Origin: Mucilaginibacter psychrotolerans
GTDB taxonomy: Bacteria > Bacteroidota > Bacteroidia > Sphingobacteriales > Sphingobacteriaceae
Reading direction: 5' to 3'
NCBI RefSeq assembly: GCF_004519315.1
Contig: NZ_SOZE01000003.1
Coordinates: 62,001 to 126,000 of the forward strand
DNA length: 64,000 bases
Each line of letters begins with the position of its first letter. Within the stretch, counting starts at the first letter, position 1. Position numbers and translations under genes: made by a program. Shown here one piece after another: positions 7,768 to 14,749 of the stretch. A model generated the notes under the pieces. It saw only the letters and a program-made list of their open reading frames with translations. It did not search any database and was not told the origin of the DNA.

Positions 7768-8757
7768 TTGCTACTAGATAATCACGGAAGAAGAATTAGT
7801 TACCTGCGCCTGGCAGTAACCGATAAGTGCAACCTGCGTTGCTTTTATTGCATGCCCGAGGAAGGCCTTGAATGGCTTAGCCGCGCCGAACTGATGACCT
7901 ATGAAGAAATGCTGCGCGCCTGCGAATTGCTGGTAAAGATGGGCATCGATAAGATACGCATCACGGGCGGAGAGCCATTCGTGCGTAAGGATATCATGCA
8001 GCTACTTACAGCACTCTCTAAACTCACCGGACTAAAAGAACTCAGCATAACCACAAACGGCGTGCTGACCGCTCAACACGTTCCGGCTTTAAAAGCCATA
8101 GGTGTGCGTTCGGTAAACCTTAGCCTGGATACATTAGATGCCGGCCGTTTTTTCGCCATCACCCGCCGCGATGAATTTGCGGCCGTAATGCAAACTTTAG
8201 ATGAATTGCTAAAGCACGATATAGAAGTGAAGATAAACACCGTGGTAATGGCCGGCCGCAACACACAGGATATCATCCCGCTGGTGCAACTAACCAAAGA
8301 GCTACCGGTAAGTGTCCGCTTTATCGAAGAAATGCCTTTCAACGGCGACGGTCACGACTATAGCGGGGTGCTGTGGGATTATGTGCGGATATTTGATGAG
8401 ATACGCAACGTTTATCCCGATATCCAGAAAGCGCCAGACCCATTATACGCCACAGCCTCTAATTACCACGTCCCCGGTCATAAAGGCGGCATTGGCATTA
8501 TCGCAGCTTATTCGCGTACTTTTTGCGGCACCTGCAACCGCGTAAGGATAACGCCACAGGGTACTTTAAAAAATTGCCTATACGACGATGGCGTGTTGAA
8601 TATCAAAGACTTAATGCGCGATGGTAAAAGTAATACTACCATCGTAGGTGCCTTATACACAGCCTTTAATCATCGTGAGAAAGACGGCTGGGTTGCCGAA
8701 CAAAAACGAAAGGATAACCCCGATTTCCATGAATCAATGGCAACCATTGGCGGCTAA
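7768..8757 (+). CDS. moaA: GTP 3',8-cyclase MoaA
   Basis: A 329-residue radical SAM enzyme catalysing the first step of molybdenum-cofactor synthesis, GTP to 3',8-cyclo-GTP. The N-terminal [4Fe-4S] site reads CNLRCFYC at residues 20-27. SAM-binding RITGGEPFVRKD and a C-terminal second cluster CGTCNRVRITPQGTLKNC are present. The C-terminal Gly-Gly needed for function ends the protein. No in-frame ATG precedes the conserved core, so the start is the TTG at 7768. It is the first gene of a five-gene operon (moaA-moeA-moaC-mobA-thiF). Confidence 0.95.
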   Translation: MLLDNHGRRISYLRLAVTDKCNLRCFYCMPEEGLEWLSRAELMTYEEMLRACELLVKMGIDKIRITGGEPFVRKDIMQLLTALSKLTGLKELSITTNGVLTAQHVPALKAIGVRSVNLSLDTLDAGRFFAITRRDEFAAVMQTLDELLKHDIEVKINTVVMAGRNTQDIIPLVQLTKELPVSVRFIEEMPFNGDGHDYSGVLWDYVRIFDEIRNVYPDIQKAPDPLYATASNYHVPGHKGGIGIIAAYSRTFCGTCNRVRITPQGTLKNCLYDDGVLNIKDLMRDGKSNTTIVGALYTAFNHREKDGWVAEQKRKDNPDFHESMATIGG

Positions 8758-8768
8758 AAAACAAGCAG

Positions 8769-9962
8769 ATGACCACAGTACAACAGGCAGAAAAATTCGT
8801 ACTGGCGCAAACCCAAGATTACGGTACCGAAACGGTTCCTTTTGAGCTGGCGCTTGGAAGAGTATTAGCCGTCGATTTAAAAGCCGACCGGGATTTGCCG
8901 CCATTTAACCGTGCTACCATGGATGGCATCGCCATTAATCATCAGGCTGTAGAAGAGGGTATGAATAACTTCCATATCAAAGCTACCCAGGCTGCCGGCG
9001 ATGAACCTATCAGTATAGAAGACAAGGGCCTTTGCATCGAAATAATGACCGGCGCGGCTCTGCATGCCTCGGTAGACACGGTTATACCTTATGAATGTCT
9101 TGAGATACGCAACGGGCAGGCCACTATTACAGTAGATACCGTAAAAAAAGGACAGAACGTCCACCTCAAGGGCCGTGATAAACAAGAGGGGGACGTAGTT
9201 GCTGCCGCAGGCCAAAAAGTTACGCCGGCAATTATCAGCCTGGCTGCTTCGGTAGGTGCGGCACATTTGCAGGCAAAAAAACTCCCGCGGGTAATGATTA
9301 TTTCCTCTGGCGATGAGCTGGTTGATGTTGCCGATACGCCAACACCATACCAAATACGCCGCTCCAATAACTATACCGTAAAAGCGGTATTGACCAAGCA
9401 TGCCATACATGCGGATATTTTGCATATCCCCGATGACCCTGCAATAACCCGGAAACAGTTGGCGCACAGCATCCAAAATTACGACGTGATATTGCTGAGC
9501 GGCGGCGTAAGCATGGGCAAGTTCGATTATGTGCCGAAAGCCCTGGACGAATTGCAGGTTGAGAAGCTATTCCACAAGGTATCACAACGCCCGGGCAAGC
9601 CTTTTTGGTTCGGCAGGCATCAAAGCGGCGTACTGGTATTTGCTTTCCCGGGCAACCCTGTAGCCACATTTATGTGCCTGCACCGGTACTTCCTGCTGTG
9701 GCTAAACGCAACGCTGGGTTTACTGCCCACGCCGCCGGTTTATGCAGCGCTGGCTCGGGATTTTAACTTTACACCGCCATTGCAATACTTTTTACAGGTA
9801 ACGCTTAACTTTAACCAAAACGCACAGCTGATAGCCACGCCGGTTGAGGGCAATGGCTCGGGTGATTTTGCTAACTTAGCCGATACAGATGCCTTTATTG
9901 AACTGCCTCTGGAACATAGCGAATTTAAGACGGGAGAAATTTTTCGTGTTTGGAAATTTTAA
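8769..9962 (+). CDS. moeA: Molybdopterin molybdenumtransferase MoeA
   Basis: A 397-residue enzyme that inserts molybdate into adenylylated molybdopterin. The N-terminal domain has the family signature PPFNRATMDGIAI at about 40-52 and GRDKQEGDVV at about 132-141. The MoaB/MogA-like domain contains RVMIISSGDELVD and the molybdopterin-binding LLSGGVSMGKFDYV. The last stretch, FAFPGNPVATFMCL, is also typical. ATG at 8769 lies 11 bases after the moaA stop, consistent with co-transcription. Confidence 0.95.
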   Translation: MTTVQQAEKFVLAQTQDYGTETVPFELALGRVLAVDLKADRDLPPFNRATMDGIAINHQAVEEGMNNFHIKATQAAGDEPISIEDKGLCIEIMTGAALHASVDTVIPYECLEIRNGQATITVDTVKKGQNVHLKGRDKQEGDVVAAAGQKVTPAIISLAASVGAAHLQAKKLPRVMIISSGDELVDVADTPTPYQIRRSNNYTVKAVLTKHAIHADILHIPDDPAITRKQLAHSIQNYDVILLSGGVSMGKFDYVPKALDELQVEKLFHKVSQRPGKPFWFGRHQSGVLVFAFPGNPVATFMCLHRYFLLWLNATLGLLPTPPVYAALARDFNFTPPLQYFLQVTLNFNQNAQLIATPVEGNGSGDFANLADTDAFIELPLEHSEFKTGEIFRVWKF

Positions 9963-10076
9963 TCGGCACCAAAAAATAATCGGTGAAATCGTTTAAATCG
10001 GTGGAATAAAAAAATAATCGGTGAAATCAATAAAATCATTTTAATCGGTGTTAAAACATAATCGGTGGAATCAAAA
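9963..10076 (+). repeat. Direct word repeats (ATCGGTGGAATC type) between moeA and moaC
   Basis: Six variants of ATCGG(T/C)G(A/G)AATC occur head-to-tail between the moeA stop and moaC. The last copy supplies the GTG start codon of moaC at 10065. A related fragment (TGATCGGCAAAATCAATAAA) follows cinA at 18711. Unlike the other elements in this window no strong inverted partner is seen. Confidence 0.7.
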
Positions 10077-10544
10077 ATAACTCATTTAGATAAGCAGGGT
10101 AATCCAACCATGGTTGATGTATCGGCAAAGCAGGTTACGCACCGCACAGCTACTGCCCAAAGCATCGTGGCGCTGCCGCCGGAAGTATTGCAGCTTTTAG
10201 CCGATGGCGAATTGCAGTCTAAAAAAGGAGCGGTGTTCCAAACGGCTATTATTGCAGGCATTATGGCCGCCAAAAAAACCGGCGATCTGATACCGCTTTG
10301 CCATCCGCTTGGAATGGATAACTGCATGATTAACATCAGTTTAAACGAGGAAGATGAAGTAGTTATCAACTGCACAGCCAGCATCACCGCAAAAACGGGT
10401 ATCGAGATGGAGGCGCTAGTCGGCGCATCCGTAGCGGCTTTAACCGTGTACGATATGTGCAAGGCCTTAAGCCACGATATTGTGATTAAGGAAACTAAAC
10501 TCATATCAAAAACAGGAGGTAAGCGTGATTTTAAAAGAACATAA
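10065..10544 (+). CDS. moaC: Cyclic pyranopterin monophosphate synthase MoaC
   Basis: A 159-residue enzyme converting 3',8-cyclo-GTP to cyclic pyranopterin monophosphate. Readable family motifs are THLDKQGNPTMVDVSAK at residues 6-22, the substrate-binding IPLCHPLGMDNC (His-Pro), GIEMEALVGASVAALTVYDM, and the catalytic Lys region VIKETKLISKTGGKRDF. Normal family length. The start is the GTG at 10065, inside the last unit of a direct word repeat. The 3' end overlaps the next gene by 20 bases. Confidence 0.93.
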   Translation: MESKITHLDKQGNPTMVDVSAKQVTHRTATAQSIVALPPEVLQLLADGELQSKKGAVFQTAIIAGIMAAKKTGDLIPLCHPLGMDNCMINISLNEEDEVVINCTASITAKTGIEMEALVGASVAALTVYDMCKALSHDIVIKETKLISKTGGKRDFKRT

Positions 10545-11700
10545 AAAGCATACGGCCATTACCCGCCCGGCAATGGGTAATTTTGCGCGAAACGAATGGG
10601 CTATAGTAGGCGGGCCGTGTACCGTGATAAAAGTGGTGGCCGACACCATAATCGAAGCCCTCTCGCCAAAATATCAGTGTGCCTATGCAGATACTTCGCA
10701 CGATGATATACAGCTGCAAGGCCGACTAACCGTTGGCGCGGCATTAGAATTTACCGACCAGATAAATTTCAGTCAGCTGAATTACAAAGAGCATTTAACG
10801 CTATTTACGCAGCGCCAACTGTTTGCGCAAATGGATATGGTGCTGGTAAACGGCAACCATCAGCAGGCAAAGGCGCAGGTAGTGATAATAGATGCTAACA
10901 AAAAAGCATCCTTACAGAAAAGAGCGGCACAGCTAACCAATATCCAAATGATACTGCTGGCTGATAATGCCGACGAGATATTCGACTTTGTGAAAGAAGT
11001 TGCGCCTAACTGGAGCGAGTTGCCCACGTTCAGGATAAACAGCGATAAGGAGCAGATCATCAGGTTTTTCCAGAACAAATTACAGCAAGCTAAGCCAGTG
11101 TTGAATGGCTTGGTACTGGCCGGCGGGAAAAGCGAACGCATGGGCGTTGACAAGGGTACAATGAACTGGCATGGTAAAGAACAACGCTATTACATGGCCG
11201 ATATGCTGAAAGGCTTCAGCCAGGAGGTTTTTATCTCCTGCCGCGATGAGCAGCAGCAAAACAAAATTGCAGGAGCGTATTCAACTTTGACAGATACCTT
11301 CACGGGACTTGGGCCTTATGGTGCAATACTCTCGGCATTCCGGCACAATCCGGATACGGCCTGGCTGGTAATAGCCTGCGATATGCCGCTTATCGACGAT
11401 ACTGTTTTGAAGCATTTAATTGATAACCGCAGTACGCAGCATCTGGCCACAGCTTATTACAGCGATGCTACGGGCTTTCCCGAGCCATTAATAACTATTT
11501 GGGAGCCAAAAGCATATCCAGCTTTACTTCAATTCTTGTCGCAAGGATATTCCTGCCCCCGCAAGGTGCTGATCAATTCAGACATCCACTTATTGCGTGT
11601 GCCTGATGCTGCGGTTCTCAGCAATGTAAACACGCCAGAGGAAATGGACAGGGCGAAACGCATCATACACAACCAATTTGCCAAAACCGATGAACCCTGA
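10525..11700 (+). CDS. mobA: Molybdenum cofactor guanylyltransferase with N-terminal MobB-like domain
   Basis: A 391-residue two-domain protein. Residues about 197-391 are a MobA-type nucleotidyltransferase: LVLAGGKSERMGVDKG gives the LxAGGxSxRxGxxK nucleotide-binding loop, and VIACDMPLID supplies the metal-binding Asp. Residues 1-190 resemble a MobB-like P-loop fold, but where MobB has GxxxSGKT this protein reads IVGGPCTVIK, so the Walker A is degenerate. It would attach GMP to molybdopterin to make the dinucleotide cofactor. GTG at 10525 is preceded by AGGAGGT four bases upstream, though that string also encodes the end of moaC. It overlaps both neighbours. Confidence 0.8.
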   Translation: MILKEHKKHTAITRPAMGNFARNEWAIVGGPCTVIKVVADTIIEALSPKYQCAYADTSHDDIQLQGRLTVGAALEFTDQINFSQLNYKEHLTLFTQRQLFAQMDMVLVNGNHQQAKAQVVIIDANKKASLQKRAAQLTNIQMILLADNADEIFDFVKEVAPNWSELPTFRINSDKEQIIRFFQNKLQQAKPVLNGLVLAGGKSERMGVDKGTMNWHGKEQRYYMADMLKGFSQEVFISCRDEQQQNKIAGAYSTLTDTFTGLGPYGAILSAFRHNPDTAWLVIACDMPLIDDTVLKHLIDNRSTQHLATAYYSDATGFPEPLITIWEPKAYPALLQFLSQGYSCPRKVLINSDIHLLRVPDAAVLSNVNTPEEMDRAKRIIHNQFAKTDEP

Positions 11701-12751
11701 TCTGCAACGATACAGCTGCCAGATAGCGCTGCCCGGTTTCGGCGAAGCAGCTCAACAGCGGCTGCAACAAGCAAAAGTGCTCATTATCGGCGCAGGTGGT
11801 TTGGGTTGCCCGGTTGGGCAATATTTGGCTGCGGCAGGCATAGGGACGCTAGGCATTGCGGATTATGATACTATATCAACGGGCAACCTACACCGGCAGA
11901 TATTGTATGATGCAGAAGACGTGGGCAAGCAAAAGGCCCTCATCGCCTGCGAACGCCTCCTGAGGCAAAATCCGGGGTTAACAATAGTGCCGCATACCGA
12001 TAAAATTACTTCACTAAACATTGTGCAAGTGATTAAAAATTATGACTTTATAGTAGATTGCACAGATAACTTCGACACGCGTTTCCTCATCAACGATGCT
12101 TGCGTACTGGGCTGCAAACCGCTGGTTTACGGCGCTATTTACCAGTATGAAGGCCAGGTAGCTGTTTGGAATATGCCCAATGCAGATGGCACCCGCAGCC
12201 CCAACTATCGCGACCTATATCCCCAGGTTGATGCCACCCAGATACCCAATTGCTCGGTAGGTGGCGTTATTCCAACTTTAGCGGGGATCATTGGCAGCAT
12301 GCAGGCCAACGAGGTAATTAAGGTCATCACCCAAACGGAAGAACCGCTCATAGGCAAAGTGCTTGTTTTTGATGCATTAAGCATGCAGAGCCGCATCATC
12401 AAAATAGGAGTTACCACCAAAACGGACATCAGGGTATTACAGCAAACCATTGAGCCATCAACCTTTACTGCTGCTGAGTTGCAAAAACAACTAAAAAATA
12501 ACGAGATACAACTGATAGATGTACGAACGCTTCAGGAACGCGACTTATATGATATAGGCGGCGATCATATCCCGCTTGATGAGTTGCAAGATGAAATACA
12601 CGTGCTACAGACAGGTAAAACAGTAGTATTTTATTGTGCCACGGGCAAACGCAGCGCCGAAGCCGTGAAGCTGGTAAACAAACTAAAACCGGATATCAAT
12701 GCCGTATCGCTCCAAGGAGGCCTATCCAACTGGGCGGAAATAGGAGAGTAG
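11690..12751 (+). CDS. moeB: ThiF/MoeB-type adenylyltransferase with C-terminal rhodanese domain
   Basis: A 353-residue E1-like enzyme that adenylates the C-terminus of a ubiquitin-like sulfur carrier (MoaD or ThiS). The nucleotide loop LIIGAGGLGCPVGQYLA is at about residues 29-45, followed by GNLHRQILY and DCTDNFDTRFLIND. The active-site Cys is probably that in IPNCSVGGVIPT. The zinc-binding CxxC pairs of E. coli MoeB are not present (SPNYRDLYP stands at the first site). A rhodanese domain covers about 255-353 with the persulfide Cys in FYCATGKRS. I use ATG 11690; a TTG at 11678 would add four residues. It overlaps the mobA end by 11 bases. Confidence 0.88.
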   Translation: MNPDLQRYSCQIALPGFGEAAQQRLQQAKVLIIGAGGLGCPVGQYLAAAGIGTLGIADYDTISTGNLHRQILYDAEDVGKQKALIACERLLRQNPGLTIVPHTDKITSLNIVQVIKNYDFIVDCTDNFDTRFLINDACVLGCKPLVYGAIYQYEGQVAVWNMPNADGTRSPNYRDLYPQVDATQIPNCSVGGVIPTLAGIIGSMQANEVIKVITQTEEPLIGKVLVFDALSMQSRIIKIGVTTKTDIRVLQQTIEPSTFTAAELQKQLKNNEIQLIDVRTLQERDLYDIGGDHIPLDELQDEIHVLQTGKTVVFYCATGKRSAEAVKLVNKLKPDINAVSLQGGLSNWAEIGE

Positions 12752-12813
12752 GTTTCCCGAAATACTCAAACTCAAAACTATTCTCCACTCACTAACAACC
12801 ACTCTCCAAGTCC

Positions 12814-13761
12814 CTAATTCCCCTTCTTTCCGAAAACAGAAAAGTGTACGTACCTGCTTGGGTGCGCTTTCAAATCAATCATCAGATTATCCAGGTTTTT
12901 GGAAGCATTATTAAGGTTATCGTACAGTTTCGTATCGTTCATCAACAATCCGAGTGATCCTTGCGTACTGTTAACCTTAGCCAATACCGATTGCAGGTCG
13001 GCTACTGCCTTGTTAGCGTTATCCATAGTTTGCTTAATGTTGGATTCTGCAAGGTCGCTACTGAATTTTTTGAAGTTGCTTGCTATACCATCCAAATGCA
13101 CTGTACTCGCTTTCAAATTTCCCGATGTAGCTTCGGCATTGGCCATGATGGCATCTATATGGCCGCTTTGCGCGCCTACCAGTGCATCAATCTTTTTGGT
13201 TGTAGCTTCCAGCGTTTCTAAAGAATTAGCAATGCTGGCAAAGCTGCGGTCTACGTTTTTTTGAAAATCTGGGTTCAGGATATGATTGATGGCCCCCATA
13301 GCCGAATCAACCTTAGTAATCAATACTTCGGCTTTGCGTTGTATAGGCTGCAGGCTCTCGGCCAGGCTGCCCTGTATGTCAGCACGCAGCGTATCGCCGC
13401 TTTGGGCCAACACGGTATGATTGCCCAGCTCGAAAACAATAGCCTTACCGCCAAGCAAATCGGTGCTTTCCAGCCTTGCAAGGGTATTGTCGGGCACATC
13501 ATACTCGCTGTTTATTTTAAATTCTACGGTGGTACGGCCGTCTTTATCAGAGAACTGCATCTTTGATACGCGCCCTATCTGGAAACCGTTTACCAATACG
13601 GGTTTGGATACGGTTAAGCCCTCCACACTGCGGTAAACGGCATAAAATTTATTCGAGCCAGAGAAAACATCGTTCCCTTTTAGAAAGCTATAGCAAAGTA
13701 TTAATATAGTGATAGATACCGCCGTAAGGGCGCCAATTTTTGTTTCGTTAGATATTTTCAA
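12814..13761 (-). CDS. MlaD/MCE family lipid-transport substrate-binding protein
   Basis: A 315-residue protein with one N-terminal transmembrane helix (about 8-25, ALTAVSITILILCYSFL) and an MCE domain at about 35-115 (YRSVEGLTVSKPVLVNGFQIG, then ALARLESTDLLGGKAI-like strand). The rest is helical and coiled-coil-prone, repeating Asn/Ala-rich heptads. MCE proteins bind phospholipid for transport between inner and outer membrane, with an MlaE permease and MlaF ATPase that are not in this window. It lies 15 bases after the amidase gene, so the two are co-transcribed, an arrangement common in Bacteroidetes. Confidence 0.88.
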   Translation of the reverse strand: MKISNETKIGALTAVSITILILCYSFLKGNDVFSGSNKFYAVYRSVEGLTVSKPVLVNGFQIGRVSKMQFSDKDGRTTVEFKINSEYDVPDNTLARLESTDLLGGKAIVFELGNHTVLAQSGDTLRADIQGSLAESLQPIQRKAEVLITKVDSAMGAINHILNPDFQKNVDRSFASIANSLETLEATTKKIDALVGAQSGHIDAIMANAEATSGNLKASTVHLDGIASNFKKFSSDLAESNIKQTMDNANKAVADLQSVLAKVNSTQGSLGLLMNDTKLYDNLNNASKNLDNLMIDLKAHPSRYVHFSVFGKKGN

Positions 13762-13776
13762 GGTAGATAGTGTTTT

Positions 13777-14697
13777 TTAGTTTGTTATCGTTAGTTCCAT
13801 TTGGTTCTTGTAATTTTTAATGGCGCGAACTATCGAATCTACTATTTCGTTTTGTCCGTCTTCAGAATTCAGGTACTGTTCTTCTTCAATATTATTGATG
13901 TAACCGGTTTCTATCAACACCGATGGCATAGCGCTATGGCAAAGTAAGTATAGACCTTGCTCGCGTAAGCCTTCGGTGCGCCTTCCGTCATTCTGAACAA
14001 ATTCATCGTTGATAAAGTTTGCGATACTTACACTTTGCTTACGGAATTTCCGCTTATACTCGTTAGTAAGGATAATAACGGTAGGATCGTCGGGGTCCAG
14101 CGCTTCACTGTTAAGCTCGGCATCGTCTTCTACCTGGTTGTTTTGTATAGCTTTCTCCTCTTCGCGCGAGCGGTGCAAACCATATATCAGCAACAGCACG
14201 CCCTTGCCAGATCTGTTTGCCACCCTAACGCTGCGATAGACGGGTTTTTTCTTTTTGGTGCCTATGCGCTCGCGTACCACGCGGTCGGCCAGGGAGTTGC
14301 AATGCAGCGAGATAAATAATTGTCCCTTATTTTCATTGGCTATTTGCGCCCGCCTTTCCCACGATACGTCATCGGGCGTGCTGCGGGTTAAAACCGCTTT
14401 TACTTCAGCCAATTCTTTTTCTATCGCCTTTTGCAATTTAAGCGCAATAGCAAGCGTTACATTTCTTTCCGAAGAAAAAGTACCATCGGCACCACGCGAA
14501 TAATGCCCGGCAGGTGCGCCATCAGCCTTAACGCCATGGCCTGCATCTATGATAATGGTTTTTAGCTTGAAACTAGTGGCGATAGTATCTTTTTTTATGG
14601 AAGCCGCCGACTTTAATGAAAACAACGATAAGCATAATAATAAAAGCCCTAAGCCGGGAATCAATTTTTTGAACCTGTTCAATATTTTATTTTTCAT
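13777..14697 (-). CDS. N-acetylmuramoyl-L-alanine amidase (Amidase_3)
   Basis: A 306-residue zinc amidase that cleaves the bond between muramic acid and the stem peptide. An N-terminal hydrophobic segment at about 14-33 acts as signal or anchor. Zinc ligands and catalytic residues fit Amidase_3: TIIIDAGHGVKADG (first His), SSERNVTLAIA (Glu), LFISLHCNSLAD (second His) and SVLIETGYINN (catalytic Glu). An insert of about 45 residues rich in Arg/Lys and acidic residues sits between the last two motifs, as in Bacteroidetes homologues. A TATTTTTG promoter lies at 14726-14733. Divergent from lptD. Confidence 0.92.
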   Translation of the reverse strand: MKNKILNRFKKLIPGLGLLLLCLSLFSLKSAASIKKDTIATSFKLKTIIIDAGHGVKADGAPAGHYSRGADGTFSSERNVTLAIALKLQKAIEKELAEVKAVLTRSTPDDVSWERRAQIANENKGQLFISLHCNSLADRVVRERIGTKKKKPVYRSVRVANRSGKGVLLLIYGLHRSREEEKAIQNNQVEDDAELNSEALDPDDPTVIILTNEYKRKFRKQSVSIANFINDEFVQNDGRRTEGLREQGLYLLCHSAMPSVLIETGYINNIEEEQYLNSEDGQNEIVDSIVRAIKNYKNQMELTITN

Positions 14698-14725
14698 TAT
14701 GTTTGAACGCTGTTAACTGTACCTG

Positions 14726-14733
14726 CAAAAATA
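14726..14733 (-). promoter_or_regulatory. Bacteroidetes -7 box (TATTTTTG) for the amidase-mlaD operon
   Basis: TAnnTTTG on the minus strand, 28 bases ahead of the amidase ATG, in the 52-bp gap shared with the divergent lptD gene. Confidence 0.5.
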
Positions 14734-14749
14734 CTATTCATAATCTATT

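Noticed and set aside
10511..10521. AGGAGGT ahead of mobA as a strong Shine-Dalgarno site
   Set aside because: The string encodes Gly-Gly in the conserved end of MoaC, and this lineage hardly uses Shine-Dalgarno sites; left as a note only.
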